This document shows, in pieces, positions 33,501 to 45,500 of a DNA stretch of 64,000 bases. How positions within the stretch are numbered: position 1 is the first letter of the stretch; every line of letters begins with the position of its first letter. Where the stretch lies: the NCBI RefSeq assembly GCF_023078275.1, contig NC_062971.1, positions 4,092,001-4,156,000 of the forward strand, written 5' to 3'. The notes beneath the pieces are model-generated. The model was given only the letters and a program-made list of their open reading frames with translations, was not told the DNA's origin and ran no database searches. A program made the position numbers and the translations under genes. Origin of the DNA: Leguminivora glycinivorella (Eukaryota > Arthropoda > Insecta > Lepidoptera > Tortricidae).

Positions 33501-36500
33501 AGGATCAGAAATAGCGTGATAAGAGAGAAGTGTGGAGTGGATGTAGTTAGATGTGGTGACAAAGATTGAGATGGGTATGTTAAGGTGGTTCGGGCATGTA
33601 GAGAGGATGGATGAGAGGAGAGTAACGAAGAAAGTATATGAAAAAAGAGTGGAAGGGTCAGTTGGAAGTGGAAGACCTAGGCGAACTTTTCTTGTTCAAA
33701 TCGGGGAAATATTGCAAAAAGGTCAGAAGTACTCGAAACCGACGAGCGTGTATGAGAAACGTTATGAAAGTGTGTGAAGCGAAAGTGATTTGTCAGGATC
33801 GTAGTAAATGGAAATCCGTGATCTCTGCCTACCCCTCTGGGAAACAGGCGTGATTGTATGTATGTATGTATGTATGTATATTAAAGTACCAAAAAATCAA
33901 CAAATATTTGACATATATTACTAGTAAATTACTAAATACAAAAATGAACTATCAAGGATGTGGCTAGGAATAGGGATCATCATTCGGTGAGGCACATAAA
34001 AAATAGATATAAAAAATATTGTGTTTCACTGAGGTGACAACCCTAACCGGCAGTCGCTAACTCCGATAGTCAGATAACAGTAGTTTAAGATGGTGCGCAC
34101 AGCGCATTCAGATAACGGGGGTGCGTGCTACGGCTACTAGTGCTACTTGTATACTTGTACTGTACAATCATACACGGTGTAACATGAGGAAACAGAAAGA
34201 TTTTAACTACATATTTCTGAGGCCAAAATAAAGATAAAATGTTAAATGATGTCAAGCAAATTTCGCGATTTTTTTTATTGTGTATGTTTTTTTGCGTTTT
34301 TGGATGTATTTTCACGTAAAAAGTAAATGTTAATCTTAAAACTGACACTTCTACGAAAGCTCTCCGAAGTTTGAATAATATCTGTTTCGTAGCTATCTCT
34401 GTCTATCGCTTTTGCGTATTGGCGCGACAGAGCCAGACTGCATTTCTGTCGGCGACGATTCCTGCCGAGCCCCCAAACGGTTACATACAATAGAACCAAA
34501 AATGACATAATATTTTCCGTAACGGTTTCGCTAATATACGGAGCAAACGGTCGTAAAAAATGGACAAGACTAGGTTTTTGGACAAAACAAAAGGTCGCGG
34601 TAGTATTGACCCGTAGTATGTACATAAACACTAAACATGTTATCTCCCTTGCTCAGATTTAATATACTTACCGTGCATTTCCTTGCCTAGTGCACAATAC
34701 TAAGAAGTGCAGCACTTTGGCTATTATCAAATTTTCAAGACGGACGTTCACTTGATACTCTCAGCACTCCAATGGTTCCGTACAAAGCCTTTGCTAAATA
34801 CGGTACAATGGGCAAGAACACCTGTACAATAGCATTTGTGGAAGCTTTAGAGGCTGGACTTGTCATTGTACGTACACAATAGGTACAGTCTCTGTGTTGC
34901 AGATATCGAGATCTTCTTTCGCCAATTTTTAAGATATATGTACCTACACTTGTACAGTATAGGGTCTACCGCAAACACCGTTCGAAACAAGCAGAAATCT
35001 TTCATAATTCCCAAGCTGAAATGGAGACTGGTAAGATTGCAAAAATCGGACGCACTAAGTAACGCAAGTCGCGCTGGTGTCATAGGGTAAAATGGTAGCG
35101 TCAACTTAATAAGATAAGATAAGATAATTTATTTGCTTAAATATGGGTACAAAAAGTTGGTCAAAATACAAATAACCAGTAGGTATCACATATTTAGCCA
35201 AGGGCGGCATGCAAATATTAACCTTAAATCTAAACTACTTATTTATTATCTTATGTTTCCGGAGGTTTCAAAAACTAGTGCGCTCGCGCTCGGCTTCTAT
35301 GGGAATCCTATCGCTTTAATCGTACACCGGCTCGCCCGCTCAGTGCATCCGCGCCGATTTTCTTTATTTATTCCTTGAACCACATACTAGCAAATATGTA
35401 GCCGTAGCGAACGAAACGCAACTGCTGTCACATTAGTACGGAGAGTGATAAAGAAAGATGCCCTTCATTGTTGTAGAGCAAGAGACAGTCACTGATTACA
35501 TTGTCAAACGCGAATCACTGTAAAGATATCGAAGTCTAAATATTGAGTAACATTCCGATGGGCATTTTCATAATTAGCGTAAGTTGTTAACAAAACTAAC
35601 TCACTGTCAGTTTTGTGACGATAATTAAGCATGAAATTTCAATACAAATATTGTTTTTGAGCTAATTACATAAACTTTAAGCGATAATCTAAGTAATCTA
35701 TTCAGAATGCGAAAAAAGTAAATTTTATTTCATGCTTAATTGTCGTCATAAAACAGACAGCGAGTTAATTTTTGATATCAACTTTTGCTAATTGGGGGGG
35801 TCCCAAATATTGAAAATGTCCCTATAACATAATCCTAAGCCGAACGGGTGCCGATGCGTTTAGTTCCGCACACATTGCTTTGTTCCTAATTCCGAGAACC
35901 ATTGTTCGACGGACAGGCGCGAAACTCATCGGTTTGTCTTCGGTATTATTTGGCCAAACGTGACATTTCATTTTGGGGTCGCCGTGTAAGACTTTTTTTC
36001 TATTCGAATTCGATTCACATAGGTACATTGTCTTTAATTTTCTTAGCATAGACTAGGGTATGTATTTGAGCATCAAAATGTGGTAATTTTAGGCAAGTTC
36101 GTATCCTTATATGTCAATTTCGTCCTGCCCTCTTTTTTCATCCCTCTTTAGATCAATTACTCTGAAATTGTACTAACGAGCTATTTTTTTCTTTTCAGCC
36201 CGAGAACACACATCACACCACGTCACGAGGCTAAGGCACTCCAGGCACCTGCAAGGGAACACACCTAATATATACACAGCATCCGTGAGTTACTTTCCCC
36301 CCAGTACCCGACATACTCTCATATACCCTTCTTACACCCAACAGCTTAATCCATAGAGATTTATATTTATTTACGCTTATTTTATTTACGATAATAGATG
36401 TATTTCGCATGTCAATCATTCTTTAGAATATATGTTTTGGAAAAATGTATTTTCATGTCTCTTGAATATTTTTACGCCAGCGAGGATATTACGTGAGTAA

Positions 36501-39500
36501 AACTGTTATAATCCGTGTTTTACCTTGTTTTTAGAAATATTACTTCAAGGAGTAATTCACATATCCTTGTATTTAATAGTGACACGCTAACATGTACTTT
36601 AACACTTTTATAATGCTAACCCTATGTGTCTATAACTCACGTATGTATTTATTCTATATAATTAATTCTTTAGAGTACTTGTACCTATAAACTATAATAT
36701 AAACGGAAGCTCATTTTTCTGTCACCAAACTTCTTTCGCCATTTAACCGCCGCGCCGTAGACCTTTATAAATGACACAATATCCAGATGATTTCGCCGAA
36801 GTCTTAATGTAACTTCACACACGAACACGCTAGAGAACTTCAAAGCGGTCAAAATGTTAAATCTTGTCCTCTTTGATGCGACAAACACGACAAGGCTCAG
36901 TGACATTGTCTACATATAAGTTACAGCGGGGCAAATCTCGACTGGGAGCAACTTATCCATTTTTTCCATTATTACACTATGATGTTGAGTTCTACATGTA
37001 TCCATTGAACACGGTATATAACCGGTCACTCTATTTAATAATGGACCAGTTACATTTGCCCACCTTAAGCTGATTGTCGTGTGTTGTCATGTTGTCGACA
37101 AAACAACAGAAAAAGTAAGTACTTTAGATTGAAAAGAGAAAATTGGACCTTACCTTTTGTCACCTTTGTGACCCTACCGTGGATTTTCCTGGTATAATAA
37201 TAGTAATAATCATGCAAATTAGAGGACTCATTGACTCTTACACTCAATTCTCAGTTGAAATAGGTGACTCATAATGTTCTGAAGCTCCAAAATTATGTAA
37301 TTGTTTTTTTTTTGGTTCGCGAAATAATGTACCTAGGTAAATAATGGTTTTTCGATATCTTGCCGTCGAAAATGAAAATTATTGGTACGTAAAAGGACAT
37401 TAAACTGAGCTTCCTGACTTAAAGCTATTTCTTTAAACTATAGTCATATATAATATAATATATACCTAAGGCACTGGTCCCACCGCGAGCTAGTAAGCTA
37501 TGAGCTATCAGCTATAAAAACGAACAAAAGATAAGCACTCCCATGTAAATAAAAGAGACGGCGATATTCACCGCTGGGCGAGTAACTATAAACATCGCCG
37601 TGTCTTTTTTATTTACGCGGGAGTGATTATCTTTTGTTCGTTTTTATAGCCGATAGCTCATAGTTTACTAGCTCGCGGTGGGACCAGTGCCTAAGCTAGC
37701 TATTATAAAATTTTCTCATGCCCCACTTTGAAAGTAGATCATAAGTTTAATAAATGATAAAAGTCCGCTTTTCCATACAAACGTAGCCCCTCTTTAAATA
37801 GACACCACGATATTCATAATAAATAAAATTGCCGATTTTATTAATTAACTGTACTCACCTTTTAGACAATTTTTTTTTTAGTCTTTCGATTTCTTAATTA
37901 CTTAATTTTCTCGTAAGAGTTAGGTTCGTAAACTTATTGGAAAATAGGCATTTGACACGTATTAGAAAAAGCTGTAGTTGACATCCACAGAGGTAAATGG
38001 AAATGGCGTTTGTATGGAAAAGTATTCGAGTTATTTTTGTAACAAAGAGCCAGGAGCTTTTACTTTTTGTAATTCAATTTAAGTTTCAAAGGAAACAAGC
38101 CTGTTCTTGGCCGATAAAAGGCTGTTTCGATTAGCACCCATAATGAGAGTGTTAAATGAAAAAGTCATTAATTTCGGCCCTAGAGACAAAAGTAACTCGA
38201 CCCTTTGGTACCGGTAATTCATCCATTATTCCCACAAAACAGTTCAATTGAGCTGTGGAAAGTTAGTAATAATGAAATATCGTCTTTTATATAACAGTTA
38301 TAATTATAACTTTCTATGTTTTGGGTGTTTATTGGGTAATCATACATGCGGCGTCTAGATAGAAAAAAAACCTGTTACAATTCTATTAGAAGTTTAGAAC
38401 CTTTTCATGTCTTTTTTGAACTTACATATTTCCATATGTCGACAACATGAACACATTAAGACGCTACGGGAGCGAAAATGCTAAAATGGAAAGGGGGACT
38501 CCCTTTCAATTTGGGTATTTCAGTTAAATATATGTACTAGTGTTATTAACTAGATTTATCGAAAAAAATGTCCATTAAGAACAACTCAGTTAAAAGATAT
38601 TGCGAAAACATCTTTAAAATCGAGGTTCCGCTCTCGACTGTTTCCTCCTTCAAAACTTATTTAAATGGAACGAAATTTGAAAATCTAAATAACAATGGAA
38701 TGATCTGTGTGGGACCGTATAAATTTTTTGGCTAATTGTTACCGATCTTGAGTATCACAACTTTTTTTGAGCCATATTGAAAAAGGCCGTTTTTAGAAAT
38801 TTTTGATTGGCTCTAGCGTCTTTTAAAATAAAAATAGCAAAAAAACCAAAACGGTCGTATCTGTGTCGACAGATAAAAATAATAATCTGTGTTTAAAAAA
38901 TCATTGCTCTATCTTCAAAAACCAGGGAGCAAATAGTCGAGAGCGTTTGTATGGAGAATTTACCTGTATCGTATCGTCTTAAGCCCGCACACATAATAAA
39001 AGGTGTATTTTCTTTGCCATTTCAAACTACATATGTACGAGTAGGTACATATAGTCTGAAAAATACATGTAAAGTTTTTCAAAGAAAAAAGTAACAGGTT
39101 TTTTTTTTAACATGCCATTATGTTATTACTTACCTAATTGTGATGACAAGTAATGGAAGCTCTAATGTTATTAAATTTCGTTTTAATGATTTTATTAACA
39201 TGATTGACTTTCCATGCACACGCAACCGACGTTATTGGATTATCTATGGGTTGAATAGTTTACTCTTTGTTATCATTGTGGGTACCATGAGGTTTTAATG
39301 ACTCAATATCCAGAACATCACAGAAAATACTTGTAATTTTGGGTATCGTTTTGAGGCACGTATCACTTTCTTCGTACAATGAATATCATTTTCAGTTCTC
39401 GACATCGAGGTAACGCATTAAAAACTCGTGGTATTCATATATTTTAAATTAATATAGAACAAATTTAAAGCAAAGCATACGAATTGAAGTTTTTGAAATG

Positions 39501-42500
39501 AATATTTTCACGCTCTGTTTATTGCTAAGCCTGAAATCAAATACAACAAATTAATGGATATAGGACAGATATTTTAAAATGAAACAATCACTTTTATGGA
39601 AGTTTGCAATGGGGGATTACTCAGACTGTGGAAATAATATCATTGATTTTTTGTAAAAAGATATTATAAAAAGTAATCCCTTTTACACAAATATATAATT
39701 GTCACTTCTAATGAACACCGAAGTGGGTCATAATTTTCTGTTTCTCGAACATATTTGTTTATTATTCTAAAGAAAGTCTACGAAAATTTCTGTTCAGAGT
39801 CATCCGTTTTACGATTCTTTCTCAAAACCATAAGAAGTTATCCTGATCCAGGAAGTAGTCTGGTTTTTTAGTTCTATAAGCAGTCTAGCACCAATTATTA
39901 GAGAATGTCAACGTACGTTAGTACTATTATACAGATAGTACTAACGTAGATTTACGAGCTATTTACCATGATACGAAGTCCCAAGCCGAGCGTAAGGCAC
40001 TGGTCCCAGTTACTCGCCCAGCAGTGAGCTATCAATATCGCCGTGTCTCTTTTATTTACACGGGAGTGCTTATCTTTTGTTCGTTTTTATAGCCGATAGC
40101 TCATAGCTTATTAGCTCACGGTGGGACCAGTGCCTAAGAAATGTTCATTTCAAAGCACAATTCGACTTGCCTCTTTATGTTCTCATATGACGCGTCGGGC
40201 TCTAACCACTTTCAGTTCGCGGGTACATCGCCCAAGCTGGCCGTGAAGGACAACCACAAACCGCTTTTCACCGAGTGCCTCACCTACCGGCCGACTGTGC
40301 AGGAGGAGCAGCCGCAAGGGACCTATGTTTTTACGGTAAGAATACATACATACAATCACGCCTGTTTCCCATAAAGGGGTATGCAGAGCACATGAAACTG
40401 CTAAAGTTACAGTGCCACTCTTGGCAAATAAGGGGTTGAAAGAAAACGAAACTGTGACATTGCAGTGACAGGTTGCCAGTCTCTCGCCTACGCCACAATT
40501 TACCCCATAATTATCCCACAGTCGCCTTCTACGACACCCACGGGAAGAAAGGGGGTGGTGAACTTCTTAACCCGTCACGACACAGGCGAAGGCGAAAGAA
40601 TACAATTTTAAATATTGGTAATAGTCATCATTTTAGCCTTCAGTCGGCTGCTGAGCATAACCTTTGTGTATGCCACGGTTTATGCCTCGGCTCTGGGTGA
40701 GCTTAGCACCCTTAGGTGCCACAGCGATGGGACTTTTCATTCGCACGTATGGCAAACGTCGTACGCCCCGTGTATTTTCAACGAATGTTAGGCGTAACAA
40801 TCGCCGGGTGACATTAGTTTGCCAAATCTAACCTTTGATGGTATGACAATAGACACAATGGCAAGAGCAATACCCTATTATTATATCTAAAGGGCTGCCG
40901 CATCTCTAGTGAGGAAAAATGTAATCGAAGTGAGGAACATTTATTTGTGATATCTCAGTAGTAATACAGCATGCTTGTACCTGCCATCGTGCAATTACAC
41001 TAAAAATGGTGTGCCATTTCCCTGTTGTTCATTTGTTACGCTACCTTCTAACGTGAAGCAGGTAAGTCTAAATAAAGCGATTGGATAAATAGGGCGATTC
41101 ACGAAATCTTCTTGGACATAATAACAACCCGTAAAACAAGTGGATATTAAATAATCCGATACACGTGGCGGTATTGTTAATTTAGCCTCCTTTACCTTTA
41201 TTGGCTTTATAATCGGCGATCGCCCACTTTTGATATAATCCGTACTTTACATAATAAGAGAAAGCCCCTATAAAAGGAATGGATTGGGGCAAACTGGCAT
41301 ACTTCAGAATGTCAGATGAATGGTCTTCGGAACAATGCAAAGTACCTATTTGTAATATATGTATTTACCCGTAGAGAGTTTTTCAGTACCTTGAAGTAAG
41401 GTGCAACATGTCCTTCTGACCAAACATGATTTACCCTCTAATTCAATACAGTTTAATGTGTTTCATAATCGAGTCAATAGTTGACAACCAATAGTTTGGT
41501 AGATGCTCGTGCTTGCGTCTTATTCCTCATGGTCATGGCTGAAGGGTCTTGGTTTTACCAATGGGAGATCAGTTTCGATGACGCTTCGCTTCTCCATCTG
41601 TATGTGTCTCCAGCGTCCTATTTTTGTACCGGTACGAAATCTCAACCCAAACATTAAGTGCCTTACGGATTACTACTTCGCTGGATAATATTAGCCCATC
41701 AGTTATTCGCCACTGTCCTTTAGTGATCATGTGACAGGCTGATATCCTCAAGCGAACTGGGAATATTTGAGTCCATCTAAAATCGAAAAGTAGCAAAAGT
41801 AATAACTAGACGGTCTGATTGCAGGTGCACGCCGAAGATCGGGATCCCCCGGAAATGGGGGGCACCGTCACGTACAAGTTCGTGTCCACTCCTGGCGAGA
41901 AGGAGAGGTTCCACGTCGACCCTGAGACTGGCAGGATCACTACAGCTGATGTCAGTATATTCAATTTTTTTAAATAAAACACTCCTCATTGTTTGATTTT
42001 CTGCCATTTCGAATTAATACGCGTGTATTTTTTTATGCGCTAGTCTGAAGCCGTCCGAACTTTGTACCTAATTTTTACACGTTTAGATACGCAGGGTACG
42101 CTCATAGAGATTTGAACATTAAATGTCTATCAAATATAGTATCGCTTGCAGACGTATTTGCTTGGTAACAAAATCTTATTTATCTTATTGGATCTTTTAA
42201 ATATTATCTTCAGCTACGTAATTTTACTTGTAATGTAGACAAAATTAATTTTGAAACTTTTCTGTCTTCGATCTTTTGTTATGACTTATGAGATTCTTTC
42301 GCTAAACAATTTAATATACTCTTTTGTTAATGTAATCAAGGGCAGAGGTAGGTGAAATATTTATTAAATGTCCATCGTGTTTGAATCTTTCAAAAGTTTG
42401 ACAAATTCAAAATGGCGCAGGTTTTCGATCGAGATGAACCGTCCAGAGAGAAAGAAGCGTATATCACTGTGCGAGCGAGTGACAACGGCCAACCACAGTT

Positions 42501-45500
42501 GGACGACGCTTGCACCATCAAAATAGTCATCGAAGATATCAATGACAACCAGCCAGTGTTCGACAAAGTTGTAAGTATTGTTTTTAAAAACTTAGAAATA
42601 TGCTATAAATATAAACTCTTAGATTTAATCGCTAATCTGTGCTAACATTCTTATTTGTCTGTTTGCTATTCATTTAATGCAGCATTGTGCAGACAAGGAT
42701 TCATTATACCTATAGTCGAAACTTTAAAGATGCTATGCTAATACAGGCATTTTGTAAAGTTTATAGGTCTTGCACTGCAGGAATGGATTTATCAAATTCT
42801 TCCAAATCTTACTGTGATTATTCCATGTGACTAACCAGATATTTGTCAGCCCCAAACAGTTGCCCAGACTGTACTAACTCTTGCCTGTTTTCCAAAGGTC
42901 TTCCGCGGAGATGTCTGGAAGGTTTGTCCTAATGAACAGAAATTACTGAGAGCGAGAGTTCCGAGCACAAATTGTTAATCTTTGACACCTGATTCTTGTA
43001 TCATCATTTGTTACCATCGCTCATAGACTTAGTAAATCTTATAGACTATTGATATAACTCTTGAATTCCCTATGTTGTTTTGGTAACATATGACCCGTGA
43101 AATGGATTTGAAAATTATCTTTTCTACTTGCATGTGGCTGCATGTTGATTTAGGACCATAAGCCGCTCAAGGCGATTTTGGTAATCATTTTGTATAGTGT
43201 GTTTAAATACACTTTCTTTGCACATTTGTAGTTGGTGTGTTTTCGTTAGCTAGGCTGCTCTTTCCCCCTAGGCGCATTTTATCACACTGCACGATTATTA
43301 TTATTTTGGATAAAAGAAACTTTCTCTAAGCTTCGGGCATGCTTCGCGTAGAACATGTCTAACTGAAAAATACCTTACACTGTGTGGAAACTTGCACAGT
43401 GTGACCTTTTTTCTGCGAGATTTTGAAATTCAACTCGAAGTTTTGGATTGATTTGCGAGTTTGACTAGTTGTATTCAGTTTTTAACATGTTTTTATATGT
43501 GCAGTCATATTCGGAATCCGTGCCTCAAGACCTGCCGAGCGGGCGCGAGGTGATGAGGATATCAGCGACGGATATCGACGACGGGAACAACTCCATCGTA
43601 CACTACAGTCTCGACACCAACTCCCCGGACCAAGCTTATTTCTATATAGACCCCGACAACGGAGTCATATTCTTAAATAAAACTATTGATGTAAGTTTGG
43701 TTTACACTTAATTTATAAATGTTTTTAACACAACGAAAATAAAATGATATTAGTTTTCTGTTGCATTAAAAATAAATCATAGTTGTTAGCTCTTAAAACT
43801 GCTTACAATATATGAGTTGAATGGGAGATTTTTGCCGTCGATATCTTTAGAAAAAAATCTGTTTAAGTTCAACTAAATCGTCATGCTTAATAGTTAAACT
43901 TTTTTGATCGAAAATGTTATTAGTCTCAAAAACCTAAACCCATCTAATACATTTATAATTCAACTTTCAAAGTTCACATCTCATATAAATATTCAATTTC
44001 AAGTTGAGGCATTGGCAATAATTCAAAACTTGTCCGTACAGAAAGTACCCGGCTACAAGTTCAAGCTGAGCGCGATAGTGAAGGACATGGGAGACCCGCC
44101 GCAGCAGAGCTCTATAACTTTGGACATCCAAGTGGTGGAGTCTAACAAGAAAAGTCCCTCCTTTATAGAAGTTCCAGACGGGCCGATAAGACTAAAAGAA
44201 AATTATGCGGATTTCAATGCGCATATAGCTACAGTTAGAGCTGTGTAAGTATTTTATTGAACTTTTTTTTAAATACTACGTCGGTGGCAAACAAGCATAC
44301 GGTCCGCCTGATGGAAAGCGGTTACCGTAACCTATGAACGCCTGCAACTCAAGGAGTGTCACATACTTAACACAGCAAAAAGTAGTGTACAAGTTCTAAG
44401 GAGGGTTCGGGTTGCCGACGACTCAAAGGACAATAGACGGAACAAATTAGTTCCATAGGTCCTTCCGTCACCAGCACACCGCACCCTCGTTGAGCTCTGG
44501 CAGCCTTACTCACCGGAAGGAACACAACACTATGAGTAGGGTCTAATGCTATTTGGCTGCGGTCTTCTGTAAGGCGGAGGTACATCCCTAGTACTTTTCG
44601 AATTGTGATTGCAGCCAGGAATTATAAGTATGTAATTTTTTGTACTGTCTTCAGCTACAAGGTTATACTGATTTTTTTTTGTAGGTGTTACACGTGTTTC
44701 CGGTAGTAAATATAAACTCTTGAACATCAATAGAATATTTGATACTGAGTGTCTGTATAATTTCAAAATAAATACATTTGTATTTTTAATTACAAAGTGT
44801 ACATTTCTAAATTGATACATATATGCTGTCATTATTGAATCATTAAATTTGAACTACTTATTTTGGTGCCTAAAAATTATCCGCACCATGACTCGTGTAA
44901 ACCTAAAATAGATTTTACCTGCCTAAACCTTGAGTTGAAAACTTGCTAATGTTTTTTTGCGTAAAATCGAGTTGTTGAGAGTACATTTTCCTATAAATTC
45001 TCTCTCAAGTCTATACCGTTTAGAGACGTAGACTAATGGACTGATGTAAACCAGATGTCGAGCTCTCTCTGAATACAAACACCGTAATTGTATTGTGGCT
45101 GCCCTGAACAAGGTTTTGAATACCCTCCCATACTTCGCCCTCGCAATTATAAGCGTCCTTTTGTCATTTATAAAAACTAAGGAGGTTACTGCGTATGTAG
45201 CTATTGTTGTGAATTTGTTGAACGATGTTAGATTTTTGGTTAAGATGTAGGTAGGCGTTACTCACTGAAGTTAAAATATAGGAAGGTAGTAATAGTAGTA
45301 TTTCAGTTTATGGGAACAGTTGCATTAATGACTTAGTTTATTTTTGCATACTTTGTGCAAATATCACTAAAGTTATCAAGCCGATAAAGTTCGTTTGTCC
45401 CTTTCCAACGTATTAGTATAATAAAAAGGTACAAACGGTCTTTATCGGCTTGATAACTATAGAGTACGTTTATGAAAAAGGGGGTAAATGTTTTAAGCCA

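Larger units (their letters stand above)
18548..36198 (+). other. shg intron 1 (17.7 kb), repeat-rich
   Basis: Runs from gtaagt to ttttcag. It holds two long inverted repeats, SINEs, several LINE 3' ends, tandem MITEs and an AGGGTTCC element, listed separately. I saw no extra cadherin exon in it. Confidence 0.6.

Noticed and set aside
40141..40215. ATG at 40141 as an alternative start of shotgun
   Set aside because: The stretch begins in the flank of a MITE and ends at a good acceptor; it encodes no signal peptide.
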